64,000 bases of DNA from assembly GCA_013397695.1 (NCBI GenBank), contig VYZI01000043.1, positions 1-64,000 of the forward strand, written 5' to 3'. The notes beneath the pieces are model-generated. The model was not told the DNA's origin and did no database searches. It saw nothing but the letters and a program-made list of their open reading frames with translations. Source of the stretch: Centropus unirufus (lineage: Eukaryota; Chordata; Aves; Cuculiformes; Centropidae). The translations under genes were made by a program, and so were the position numbers. Below, one piece after another: positions 49,933 through 59,900 of the stretch (position 1 is the stretch's first letter; every line of letters begins with the position of its first letter).

Positions 49933-51596
49933 ACTGACTGTATAGAAAACGTTGACTACAGAGCCTTTTGCTACGGTCCGTTACTGACAAGAGTATGGTA
50001 CGACAGCCTCTCTGGCATCCTCCTCATGGGCAGCCTGACCTGACTTTGCTGTGTGATTCACAAACACAACAAGGAACAAGATCCCTCATATTTCTAATAT
50101 ATATGTTTTGCAGTTCTGTTCTTTGAGGAGATTGTGCCGGTTCCCAGAGCATTGGCAAGCTGGGGGTGTATAGGACTTTCTGGTCTCCTAAGCTGGCTAA
50201 AATGCCTGATCTCCAACTCGTTGTCACATTCTGTTGATTATACAGAACTCTCGTGAAGGTTTGAAACACAAGCAAATCCAAACGAAACTTCAGGTTTTGA
50301 ATTCTGGTGGGAACTGTGGAGGTTACAGTATAGTATAGCATAGTGTTCCCTCGTTGTTAAATCGGCTCAGTAGTCATTTCTAACTCGTCTGCCAGCTGTA
50401 ATGCTGATGCTTGTGTAAGGACAGATGATGGAGTGTCTTGGGGCCTTCCAGCAGGAGGGTGCATGGAGTGGCCCGTGCCATGCTGCTGAAAACCCCGGCC
50501 TAGATGCACTCAAGCAGGTTTTCTGTCAATGAGGTGTAAGAGCAGTAAGAGATGTTTGATGTAAACCGGCTTATACCAGCATGCAGAAGTGTTATTTGAA
50601 GTCTTGAACTGGTGGTACCTCTTCATGTTAAATTCTTCTTAGTGTCTTAGTGGGACAATACCTTGACCCGGAAATTAGGATGCCAGCAGCCATTGACAGG
50701 AGCCTCTCCACGTGGGTGGTGGTAGTGCAAGGCCTCAGGTGTGACTTGTGAAAATCAGTAGTGTGTTTTCAGAACCTTGCACCTTTGCCCGATGGCAGGG
50801 TTGGGATGTCCCTCTGCAGTAGTGATCCCATGGAGGTGTGGGTTTCTGCTCGCATAGTGCAAACCTCAATTCCAGCAGCCCTGGTGTAGGATGCCAGCGT
50901 TCCGCTTCAAGCGGGATCGAGTGGGATTTGTGCAACAGACGTTAAAAATGTACTTTGTAAATCTGGGCTCTGCTTAGGGTTTATCACCTGTCATTTTAGC
51001 CCCATGTTGTTTAGCATTGCCTGTTCAGGAGAGATTTTAGCACTCCCAGTTTATCTAACAAACGTGTAACTGTTCTCGATTTCATTAAAATGTTTTCCAT
51101 CCCTCCTGTGTGTTGTTGCAGAGAGAGTGCGACATCTTCATGAGAACACAGCTCTTTGCCTGTGTCACCTGTCCAGTCCAGCCTCTGGTGTGTTGATGGC
51201 TGGATGTAAAAACTTTCCCTTTCAAAACATTTGATGTTCTTGCCTACGTTCCTTGCTTTGAGTTAAACAAGCAACTTCCGCTTTCACGTGGCATTGCAGC
51301 TGCCTACAACAACAGGAGAAAATTCACCACGAGTTTTACGTGTTCTGGCTTTTGTTTGCTGTTTAATGACATTTCAGCGCAGTGAGTTGTGTAGTGAAGC
51401 TGGTGACCTGGTAATGTGCTGTTAGGTCACAGGAAACTGTGCCTGTGGCAATCTGGCCCTTCCTGCTACTGTTCCCAGCGTGAGGCAGAGCCTGAAGGGT
51501 TTGTGAGGCTTGTAAGCTCTTGTCAAAGTATCTTCTCTCACTAAAATCAGATACTAGGGATGCTGTGGTAACTGAGCTGTTGTTTTCCAGTGCTTA

Positions 51597-51905
51597 AATA
51601 GGGTCTACAGGAAAGACGGGGAGGGGCTTTTTATCAAGGAGTGGGGGGATGGGATGAGGATGAATGGTTTTAAGCTGAAAGGGGAGATTTCAATTAGACA
51701 TTAGGAAGAAATTTTTTACTGTGAGAGTGGTCAGGCACAGGTTGCCCTGGGAGGCTGTGGGTGCTCCATCCCTGGAGGTGGTCAGGGCCAGGCTGGATGA
51801 GGCTTTGTGCATCCTGATCCAGTGAAAGGTCCCTGCGCATGGCAGTGGGGTGGAACTGGATGATGTTTAAGGTCTCTTCTAACCCAAACCATTCTATGAT
51901 TTCTG
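51597..51905 (+). mobile_element. CR1 LINE 3' end
   Basis: GGGAGATTTCAATTAGACAT, TAGGAAGAAATTTTTTACTG and CCCTGGAGGTGGTCAGGGCC lead to a CCATTCTATGATTTCTGA tail. It is 5'-truncated and keeps the internal segment missing from the copy at 41.8 kb. Confidence 0.93.
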
Positions 51906-52711
51906 ATCTAAATGGGCTGCTTAAGCTATCTTGGCATTTGACTTTGTCCTGCTCATTTTTTGTTATATATTTGACTTCCTGACATCTTCATTTTCAGAGG
52001 CTGCAGTTTGGGTCTGATCACTGTCCAAGACCACTGTTTCTAAATGAAAGGCCTTAAATCATTGAAATTGCAGGAGAAAAGCATTTGTATGCTCTTTAGG
52101 CATGTGTTCATTTGAATTTGCATCACATTTTAAATGGAATCATCTTGACACAAATGAGGCAACCCTCTCAAGTGTGTCCGATACTTTGAGGGCAGAAATA
52201 GCCATGGTACCTTTGAGAGGCTTGGAGCTTTTTTTAGGTGCTAGAATTAACAATAATCTCCTGTCCTGCTGGGTATCTTAATCTGCATTCACTCTGTAGC
52301 TTCTCTGATCTTTGGCAAAGAGTTTTTTCATTATTTTTTTTTTTCAGAAGGGCTTGCTTGGGTTTGTCATTGTCATAAACTCATTTTTCTATACTAGTGG
52401 TCCTTGATGTGAGGAACTCCTCTAAAACCCAGCTGCCTGGCTGGCTACAGCTGAGCGTGAAAATCTTGCTGTAGGAAAGAAGTGCTGGTAGATGTAAGGT
52501 CTTCTGGAGATTTGTCTCTAAAAGTGGGTTTTCTCCGTTTTAAACACTTCCCTTGTGGGTTATGGATAGCTTGCCTGCCTGACTTGGCTCTTGCATGGGA
52601 CTCCTAGCAAACTGACAGTCACCCAGCAAACTTTGTGAAGTCTCAAAACAGTCCTATATCAAGTCTGATTAGAAACTTCCCTTTGAAGAGAAACAGATCC
52701 AGATTTGAAGA

Positions 52712-53011
52712 TGTGCAGGTTTTAACCCTTAATCTCCCATTCTTCCAAATCGTAGAAGGTGCCTGGACTTGCAGATTCTTCACTACTTGGCATTTGTTGC
52801 TTTTACCCCACATTCCCTCAGACCAGGAGAGCTTTCTAGCACCGAGTTTAACAGCGATGTATTCCTGTGAGAAGCTTCTGCTTTGGACAGATCGGTGTTG
52901 CTGTGCCCAAGGAGGAGCTCCTGAAAGACTGTTTCGTTCCGCCTGGTCGAACAGGTGAGCGCAGGGTTGGCAGATGCCATTGTCCAGAAATGTGTTTTTA
53001 CTCAATGTAAT
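52712..53011 (-). other. Minus-strand open frames of uncertain status
   Basis: Two overlapping minus-strand frames are open here, one over 100 codons. The other has an ATG at 52980 and about 65 codons and ends TAG; a GTAAAAGC donor-like site lies near its end. Neither matches a family I know. They lie upstream of the antisense series and could be part of it. Confidence 0.2.
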
Positions 53012-53497
53012 GGAAAACAAACTGTATGTGTGGGGATCGGGGGGTGTTGCTGTAATTGTTCCTCCATGTCACGCATTATTCGGTGCTTTGAATCAATTTG
53101 AGGCAATTGTCTTTGGGCCAACATATGGGCAGCACCGCTGCCAGTTTCTCCTCAAAGCCCTGGTAAGCAGGTGCTTGAGGAGGAGTCATGATCTGTGGGG
53201 TGGGAAAAATTTTGAGGTGCTTGGATCCTCATGCAAGCAAGAAGAACACAGCCTTCTTGAACACTTTACACTAGTGCTTTTTCTCCCCCTTTCCCCCATG
53301 GCAAAACAGGCTGCTTGTGGAGTTTTATTCTTGAAGCCACCAAACTCCACAGCATGTGCCGTACTGAAGTCTGCAGCCAGTTTAAAAGGCTGCAAAGGAT
53401 TTGTAGGTTCATGTTAGCTACAGGCTGAGCTGCTGAACCTTACTGCAGGCCTGGAAATTCAAATTGGCAAGTAAAAGATAGGACTCTGGAGGATTTG

Positions 53498-54208
53498 CTA
53501 TGCCTGTGCTTGTTGCCCAGGCAGGGAAGTTATTTCAGATGGTTGTATCCTGCACAGCCCTCCTGAGGCGTGACAGTTGCAGGAGTCCAGGCTGGTTTTT
53601 GCTATACTGTCAACACTATTTTGGAAAGTGGGAAAGAGGGTGGGGGAAGGCTTGTGAGCAGATGATAAGACTCTCTCAAGCTTTAATCCCATTTTCATTT
53701 TGAAGGGGAGCTCTCCTTGACTGGTGCCAGGGTGAGTGCAGTTGGCATCAGCTGGAGGGGAGCATTCATCTTCCAAATTGACATCAGTGACAACAGGGTT
53801 CTCAGCATCCAAAATCTCAGTGTCCTCTGTGATTTGCTTAATGTTCTGTTGGAAACTTGAGACAGAGCCAAGAGAAATAACAGGCAAACTGGGCATCCCA
53901 CTTCCAACCACAGCCTGAGCAAGAGCTTCCGTGTCCTCTCCTGCTTGCATGCCCGGGCAGCAGCACAGTCCTTGGTTTCTTACATCTGTTGGGTTTTGTA
54001 TCCTGGTAACATCGCTCCTGCTCCCTGCAGAAAACTCCCTGCAGTCCTTTGTGCCGCTGTGAGGGCTGTAGCTCTGGGAAGCATGAACAAAACTCACCCC
54101 CAGGTACAGTCCTTCTCTTTGGGGAAAACTTGGATGCAGCTGTTTCCTAAAGTACACGTGTGCTTGATAATGCTCTTTGTCTGGTTTGGGTGAGATTTCG
54201 AGTCCTTG
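53498..54208 (-). other. 236-codon open frame antisense to LDLRAD1 exon 1
   Basis: The minus strand is open from 54208 to the TAG at 53498-53500 without a stop, in DNA that is not GC-rich. Its composition is protein-like, with an acidic stretch (around DVNLEDE) and a balanced residue mix. No ATG starts it, so it would have to be an internal exon or a fragment; the acceptor-like AAGTAG before it is weak. No domain is recognised. It overlaps the 21 coding bases of LDLRAD1 exon 1 on the other strand. Confidence 0.3.
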
Positions 54209-57200
54209 CTACTTAACCTATTGATGCAAAAGGGAAGTATTGATGTAAAGCAGTGGACTTGTATTAGTGTTTGTTTTACAAATGGGTAACAGATTTAAAA
54301 GGTGATTTGATTGATCATGTTGTGAATTAAATCTGGGCCACGTTTCCAGCAAGGCAATTTTTCCTTGTATGTAAAAATAAAGGAATACATTATATGCTCC
54401 TGGGTAAGATGGTGTGAGAACTAGAACAGCATGCCTTGTGTTACTGTTCATTGATCAGTAAACAGTTTTTCATTCCCTTCTTTCTAGAGAAACGGTGGTG
54501 TAGCTACTTTTGATTCACAGAAGCCCTTCTTTAAACAAAGAGGTAATGAATAAAATGCAGAGCTTAACATTTTTATTATTAAAGTATAAATCAACTTAAA
54601 CTATCTATGATACCTAAAATACAACCAGTATTTATGGTCTGTAGCAGCAGATTCCTTCCTCTCCCCCTCCCTTCTGTGTAGTGAAACATCCAGACAATAA
54701 GATTAATAAACTTAAGCTGTTCATTGTTGGCCTGGAATGGGCAGTCTTGTAGCACAGTAGCATGATAGGTAATCCTTGTCAGTCACAGAAAGGCTTATAA
54801 TGAGCTTGCTCTAGGCTTTCTATATGTTTTAGTAGCCAAACTAGAGCAAATTTTGTCCATACTAAGCAGGAGAAGGTGCGATCAAACAGAATCAATAGCA
54901 AACCTGTGGATCGGGTTTTCATTGCAGTCAGTATTTTAGACTCGTGTCTATTAGCAGGGACTGTGCTTTCTAGTTAAAGGTGTTGTAGACACAGATATGC
55001 TATAATTCCTCACTTTTCTTTTAAGCTGAAATGTTCTGGGTTTGATTCCCACTCTGGCGTGACGGAGGGGGTGGCTGCTGCAGCCAGGATGCCTCTGCTG
55101 TGGAGCAAAGGCTGTGCCTTCACTTGCATTTGTACAACACAACAGCTAAGGAAATATGAACCGCAGCTAGAATGAATTCTATCTTTTTGGTCAAAGCTCT
55201 TTAAATTCAGTAATTGTAAAATCCAGTTGTGCATGTAGGGTTGTCTGAAGGGACTGGTTACATGCTTCTTAAGCGACCAGGTTAATCGTTTTTTCGGTTA
55301 GTTTGAAAATAGGAAGAAATGCAAGAAAATACAATGTTGGTTTACAGACCAAGCACTGGTGCTCCAGAGCACTGAGATGAGGGCAGCTAACTGGCATTGC
55401 TCTTGTGGGCCCTGTTGTTGAGTTGCAGTTCCTGTGGGTTTGGCCTTTAGCTTCCGGATTTGGTTTGATTTGCATACATGACGTTCTGAAAGTTTGGAGT
55501 CTTTGGAAGGGTGCTACCCGTTTTACCCTGGAGATGTCTTTGGGGAGGGAAAGGGCTGCTCTTCAGCCAGTTCTCATGATTTTGAGCTGATAATTCAGCC
55601 TTGGTCTGTGGGAGTTGTTAAAGTCCTGGTTGGGGCAGAAAAGGGGAAGTGCTGGAAAATGAGATGTTACCTCTTCAGGAGTTCTGCTGTGGGCTCTGAG
55701 AGGGCTCCTCTCCCAACCTTACACCAACCTGTCCTGCGTTTTGTCTGCTCCTGCCATGGAAAGGACACCGCTGTCCCACAGGGCTGGGCAAGGGGTCAGC
55801 CTTCTCCACCCTTCTGCATCCACGCGGGTTGGGTGAGCTCTGACAGAAAGGCAGTGATTGTGCCGTGTGGTCCTGGAGCACCATGAACAGGGGCATGGGC
55901 TCTTCCACACCACAAGCAGCCAAATTCCCGGGGAGGTGATTAACATCATTTGGCTATTAAAACTCAGCTATCAGCCCCAAACCCCAGCAGCTCTTTGCCA
56001 GCCCAACATGTAGAGCCCCCTGAAATCACCCTTATAGTTCTGTGCTGTTCCTCTCTGAAACACCCTGACCCTGTTCAGCCCTGCCGGACCCTTTCTCCAG
56101 CCCCTCACCTCTGGCTCTTGCTTCCTGACAGGTTGCTGCCAGCCACGCTGTGCCTGCGTGGGCTGCACACGGACATGCATCTGCATCTCTGCCGTGGCAC
56201 TGCTCCTCCTCGCTACCGCTGTGGGCTTGGCAGTGGCACTGGGACTCCTGTCACACACACCAGGTTTGTCTCCTGAGGGTTATTTTTTTTTATAAGGGTG
56301 GCAGAAATGGTGTGGCATGAGAAGAGCCTTCATGTCCATCACTGTGCGTGAAGTGGTGCTTCCCAGTGTCAGCCAGGTGGGAGGAAAGGCATCAGTGCAG
56401 AGATGCAGCCTGAGTCACCATGAGCCATTCCTTGGCTCCAATGTCCCACTCCATAGGGCTGTGGTAATTCTGGGTGGCAGAGTCATGCTTCAAACTACTG
56501 GTGTGTTCTGCAGGCTCTGCCATAAACCTACCAGGCAATAATCTCCTGTCTTTGTTATTTCAGAACAATAAATTAATTTCAGAAATCCTCCTTCTTCCCC
56601 TTGATCTTTTCTTCCCTCCACGAAAATGTTGGAAAATAGAAGTATTTCTTGCTTTCCCTCCAGTGAACCGCCTCTGTACAGCCTTCAATAACCAGACAGG
56701 CTTCTTGTGTGACGACAGAGCGACCTGCATCCTGGCCAGCCAGGTCTGTGACCGAGTCAGTAACTGCAGGAATGGAGAGGACGAGCAGGAGAAACTCTGT
56801 GGTATGGGGTTTTGTTGTGACCATCCTCCCTGCGCTGGTCTTTCTGTTGTGAAATAGAGCAGTCAGTGTCCCTTTAATCCTGCTCCATGCTTCTGGGCAT
56901 GTATGTGAGCAGATAAGCCTGGTAGATCCTTTGTAGGGCAGATACTGAGAGATGGCACTGCCCAAAACCCAGCAGGAGTGCCAAGAATCAAAAACCCTAA
57001 GCTGCTCTGATCTTCCTAGGGTTTTTCTTTAAACTAGAATGCAGTTTTCCCCCTTTGGTTGAGCTGTATGCCTACACAGTTAATTTCATTGTCCAATTAC
57101 CCTGGAGAAAGAGCATTAAAGCAGAAGACTGGGATATCCAGACTATACTTCCAGCCCAGCCACGAGCATCCCTTTCCCTCTCCAATCTCAGCTTCCCTAT

Positions 57201-58379
57201 CTGTGGGGTTGTCCATGCCCTGACACCACAGGGGGAAGGATCAACCGACCCTCTATGACAGCAGCCTTTGGTAGCTGCCATCCCCTTTGTAGCCACTGTG
57301 TTTGCCCAGTGGACCTTAGCATCCTGTGTTTCCATCCGTGCAGGTGACTTGCCCAGGAGCCTTCCAGGATACCTGTATTTCCAATGCAGTAACCCTGCAT
57401 ACTGGATCTATGCCAATCAGAAGTGCAACGGGCTGAACGACTGTGGAGACTGTTCCGACGAGATGGGGAGCTGTAAGTCTCTCTTTGGGCTGCTGTTGGG
57501 CACAAGGTATTTTCTGCTCATGAACTGAAACAGGCCGTGCAGGTTTAGCACTCACGGATGCTGCTGGGAATGCCTGGAACCTGGTACCCCCTGCTAAAAC
57601 ACAAAATAGCTGAAGTAGGATGTGAATATGAGCCATGCAGGCTCCATCCCATCGGCTGTGAAGGGCTCTGTGTCAAAACCTGGTGGCAACTGAGAGGGGA
57701 AAGGCTCTGTGCTTTGCTCCCGACCCCACAGGTGGCTCCTCTGAGGCCTGCAGGGTGTGGAGCAGTTTCATCGAGGTGCATGGCTGTAGGCAAGCGGTTA
57801 TCATTCAGACTGACCTTTGGATGTTGGTCAGGAGGTGGTAAGCAACTTCAAAGCCATCCAGATCCTCCTCTCACTAAAATGAGCAGCAGGTTTGTTCCTA
57901 AGTCACCCTCCTGATTTTGAACCTCAGGCAAGATCTGCCCATACCAGCAGCTTTCTCTGGAGTAGCTTGCTAAAAAGATACAAATTACAGCTAGCTGTTC
58001 CTCTCGGGATGGTATGTCTGCCATGAAGGTCATCTCAATGTCATGCTCCATGGTTGTCTCCCACAAATAGCACCAAGTAAGCGGCCTCTTTGCTGAGTTC
58101 AGAAGCTCAGGGTCATCACCAGTGGCTTTTCAGTAGCTGCCAGAGAGTGAAAGGGTAGCAACCCGCCTAAGAAAGGAGATAACGGGCCAGTGCAGAAGAA
58201 TAATTTCTGTTCCCTGTTTTCCATCCCTCCCAGTGGCTGCCTGCCCGCCGTGTGGGCTGGAGTGGTGGAGCTGCAGTCCTGTGTTCTATGAGTACTGCTC
58301 CTGCATCCCCAGGAGGCTGTGCCGGGATGGTGTCCAGCACTGCCTCAGCTGGTCCGATGAGTATATCTGCAGGCTGTGA
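54083..58379 (+). CDS. LDLRAD1: Low density lipoprotein receptor class A domain-containing 1, six exons
   Basis: Coding exons: 54083-54103, 54488-54542, 56132-56263, 56664-56801, 57344-57472 and 58234-58379, all GT-AG and in phase. They give 206 aa against about 205 in human. Exon 1 has only seven codons (MNKTHPQ, like the mammalian start). A short cytoplasmic N-terminus is followed by a Cys-rich juxtamembrane stretch and one membrane helix (about 43-65), so this is a type II protein. Three LDL-receptor class A modules follow outside the cell. In the first, CDRVSNCRNGEDE (from Cys 98) is the calcium-binding part; the second has NDCGDCSDE; the third ends in SWSDEYIC. Family knowledge: such modules bind calcium and protein ligands; no ligand is known for LDLRAD1. 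No regulatory element is recognised upstream. Confidence 0.92.
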
Positions 58380-59590
58380 AGTCTTGGCACCAAGCAGTGC
58401 TGAAGATCGCAGGGTGCTTTCTGCATTGTCACCTTTAAGACGTGGTGCCCTCCTCTCTGCCACCCACTTGGGAAGCTCCAAGCCAAGCAGATCCTCAGCA
58501 GCAGCGTGCTGCTGGCATGCAGTAACGTGGAACAGGGACAAAATGCATAAGGCAGCCTGAGCTGCAGGTTAGACACTGCTTGTGGGACACCTTCCCGGCT
58601 TCTCCTGGCTTATGAAGGCAAGTTCTCTTTACACGGACAGAGTACTGTCTTGCAGCATTGACTCAATAGCTCGATGGATTGTGTGCGGGCTGCTGGAGAC
58701 TGGTCACCAGCTGCTGCAAGAACAGGTACTGTGCCTGGTCAGCCCTGGGTGAGGGGCTTCTCCTATGGACATGCTGGTGCCTTTGCAGGCAGCGACGTGA
58801 GGGTGCACTGAGGACTGCCCTAAAGAGCAGGAGCTGAGTCAGGAGAGCCTTTCTAGCCCTCGGGTCAGCGTTTCCCTCTGACATGTCTTCATGCTCCGAG
58901 CCTCACGGACAGAAGGAGAAGCCAGTGTTTATGTTCAGAGTACATCTGCAGGTGGTTTCGGCCATGGCCTTGAAGGCTCTGCATTGGTGCATCCAGGGTG
59001 CTTCCTTGGAACGCTGGCACTGTGGACCTTACAGTGGGGAGCTGCTGCACGGGCCACCCCCCCATGCTCTTCTCAAACCATGAAGGCCAACGTGGTGAGC
59101 ACAATGGCAAGGAAAACTGAAGCGGGTGTTGCAGGGATTGTGGGGATAACTCACTGTGTCCTTGTGACCATGTAGCTGTCCCTGCAGGGTAGGGAACAGA
59201 AGCCTATCTAAAATGTACTTCTCTCAGGGCTGTGCAGTTCTGGAGCAGCTCGGCAGGTTGATAGCAGCCGTGGGGCTGGGATAAGTTTGCGCTGAAGTTG
59301 GCAAGTAAGAAAGGAGAAGTGTTGCAGCCTCGCAGCAGAGCGCAGGGGAAAACCAAGTGCCACAGCCACTCCTGGAGCAGGGTCTGCTTGCTGCTCATTC
59401 TGTTCCTCTGCCAGCAGAGCAGGATCAGGCACCCAGACCTTCAAAGTAGTCCTCAGTTTAGATACAGACGTGCCACTTGAGTGTAAGGAAGAGGAGGTGT
59501 TTGCTCCTTTGAAAATTCTTGTCTGTGTCTAAAACACCCTCTGAGAAAAACCCACACTTACAGTGAGTGCCCTTGCTTTTCTAGGCCCCA

Positions 59591-59596
59591 AATAAA
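59591..59596 (+). terminator. LDLRAD1: Candidate LDLRAD1 polyadenylation signal
   Basis: AATAAA about 1.2 kb after the stop codon. Which of several hexamers is used cannot be told from sequence. Confidence 0.3.
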
Positions 59597-59871
59597 CATC
59601 AGGTAGTATTCTTCCTACCACCATGCCACACTGTAGATCTCTAAAAATAAACCCTCTTCACACATTTCCTCTCTGCCCCATGATCTGCAGCTTGGCGCAG
59701 TCACCATGACTTGTATCAACGGTGAATGTTTCTTCTAATCTGTAGCTGGGATACAGTGGTAGGTGTGAAAGACTTCTTAAAAATAGCTTTACTGTACTCT
59801 GTCTTGGGCTTCACCTGGAACTGAGGTGGCAAAACTGCCCAGCTGGACTGGTGATACAGGAAACTTTTTTT

Positions 59872-59900
59872 TAAAAAAAAAGCTTTTAAAGCTTTTTTTA
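59872..59900. repeat. Short A/T inverted repeat
   Basis: AAAAAAAGC, a 7-base TTTTAAA spacer, then GCTTTTTTT form a perfect 9-bp stem. It is too short and too simple for a functional call. Confidence 0.6.

Larger units (their letters stand above)
43325..50313 (-). pseudogene. Unidentified antisense multi-exon gene or pseudogene through TMEM59
   Basis: I do not recognise this product. Minus-strand open blocks with splice-like ends: 50313-50040, 49746-49589, 48096-48006, 47901-47768, 45877-45774, 45491-45191, 44785-44704, 43791-43572 and 43452-43325. The first six join into about 354 codons without a stop, and every junction is GT-AG and in phase. Strong sites include TTTATTTCAG and GTGAGT around 45877-45774 and GTAAGC after 45191. 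In the phase needed, 44785-44704 has one TAA, and 43791-43572 needs one extra base in an eight-A run. The last block ends in TAA with AATAAA close by. The translated text is Ser- and Lys-rich, with a cysteine-rich C-terminus. I chose the sites by eye, so chance cannot be excluded. It could be a decayed gene, a real gene with sequence errors, or coincidence. Confidence 0.35.
49950..54082. other. Intergenic between TMEM59 and LDLRAD1
   Basis: No plus-strand gene is seen. The stretch holds a CR1 copy at 51.6 kb and several minus-strand open frames: 50040-50313, about 52710-53020, 53186-53415 and 53498-54208. These might belong to an antisense gene. Confidence 0.5.

Noticed and set aside
55030..55060. 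tRNA-like B box (GGTTTGATTCCC)
   Set aside because: No matching A box or cloverleaf was found; at best a worn SINE fragment.
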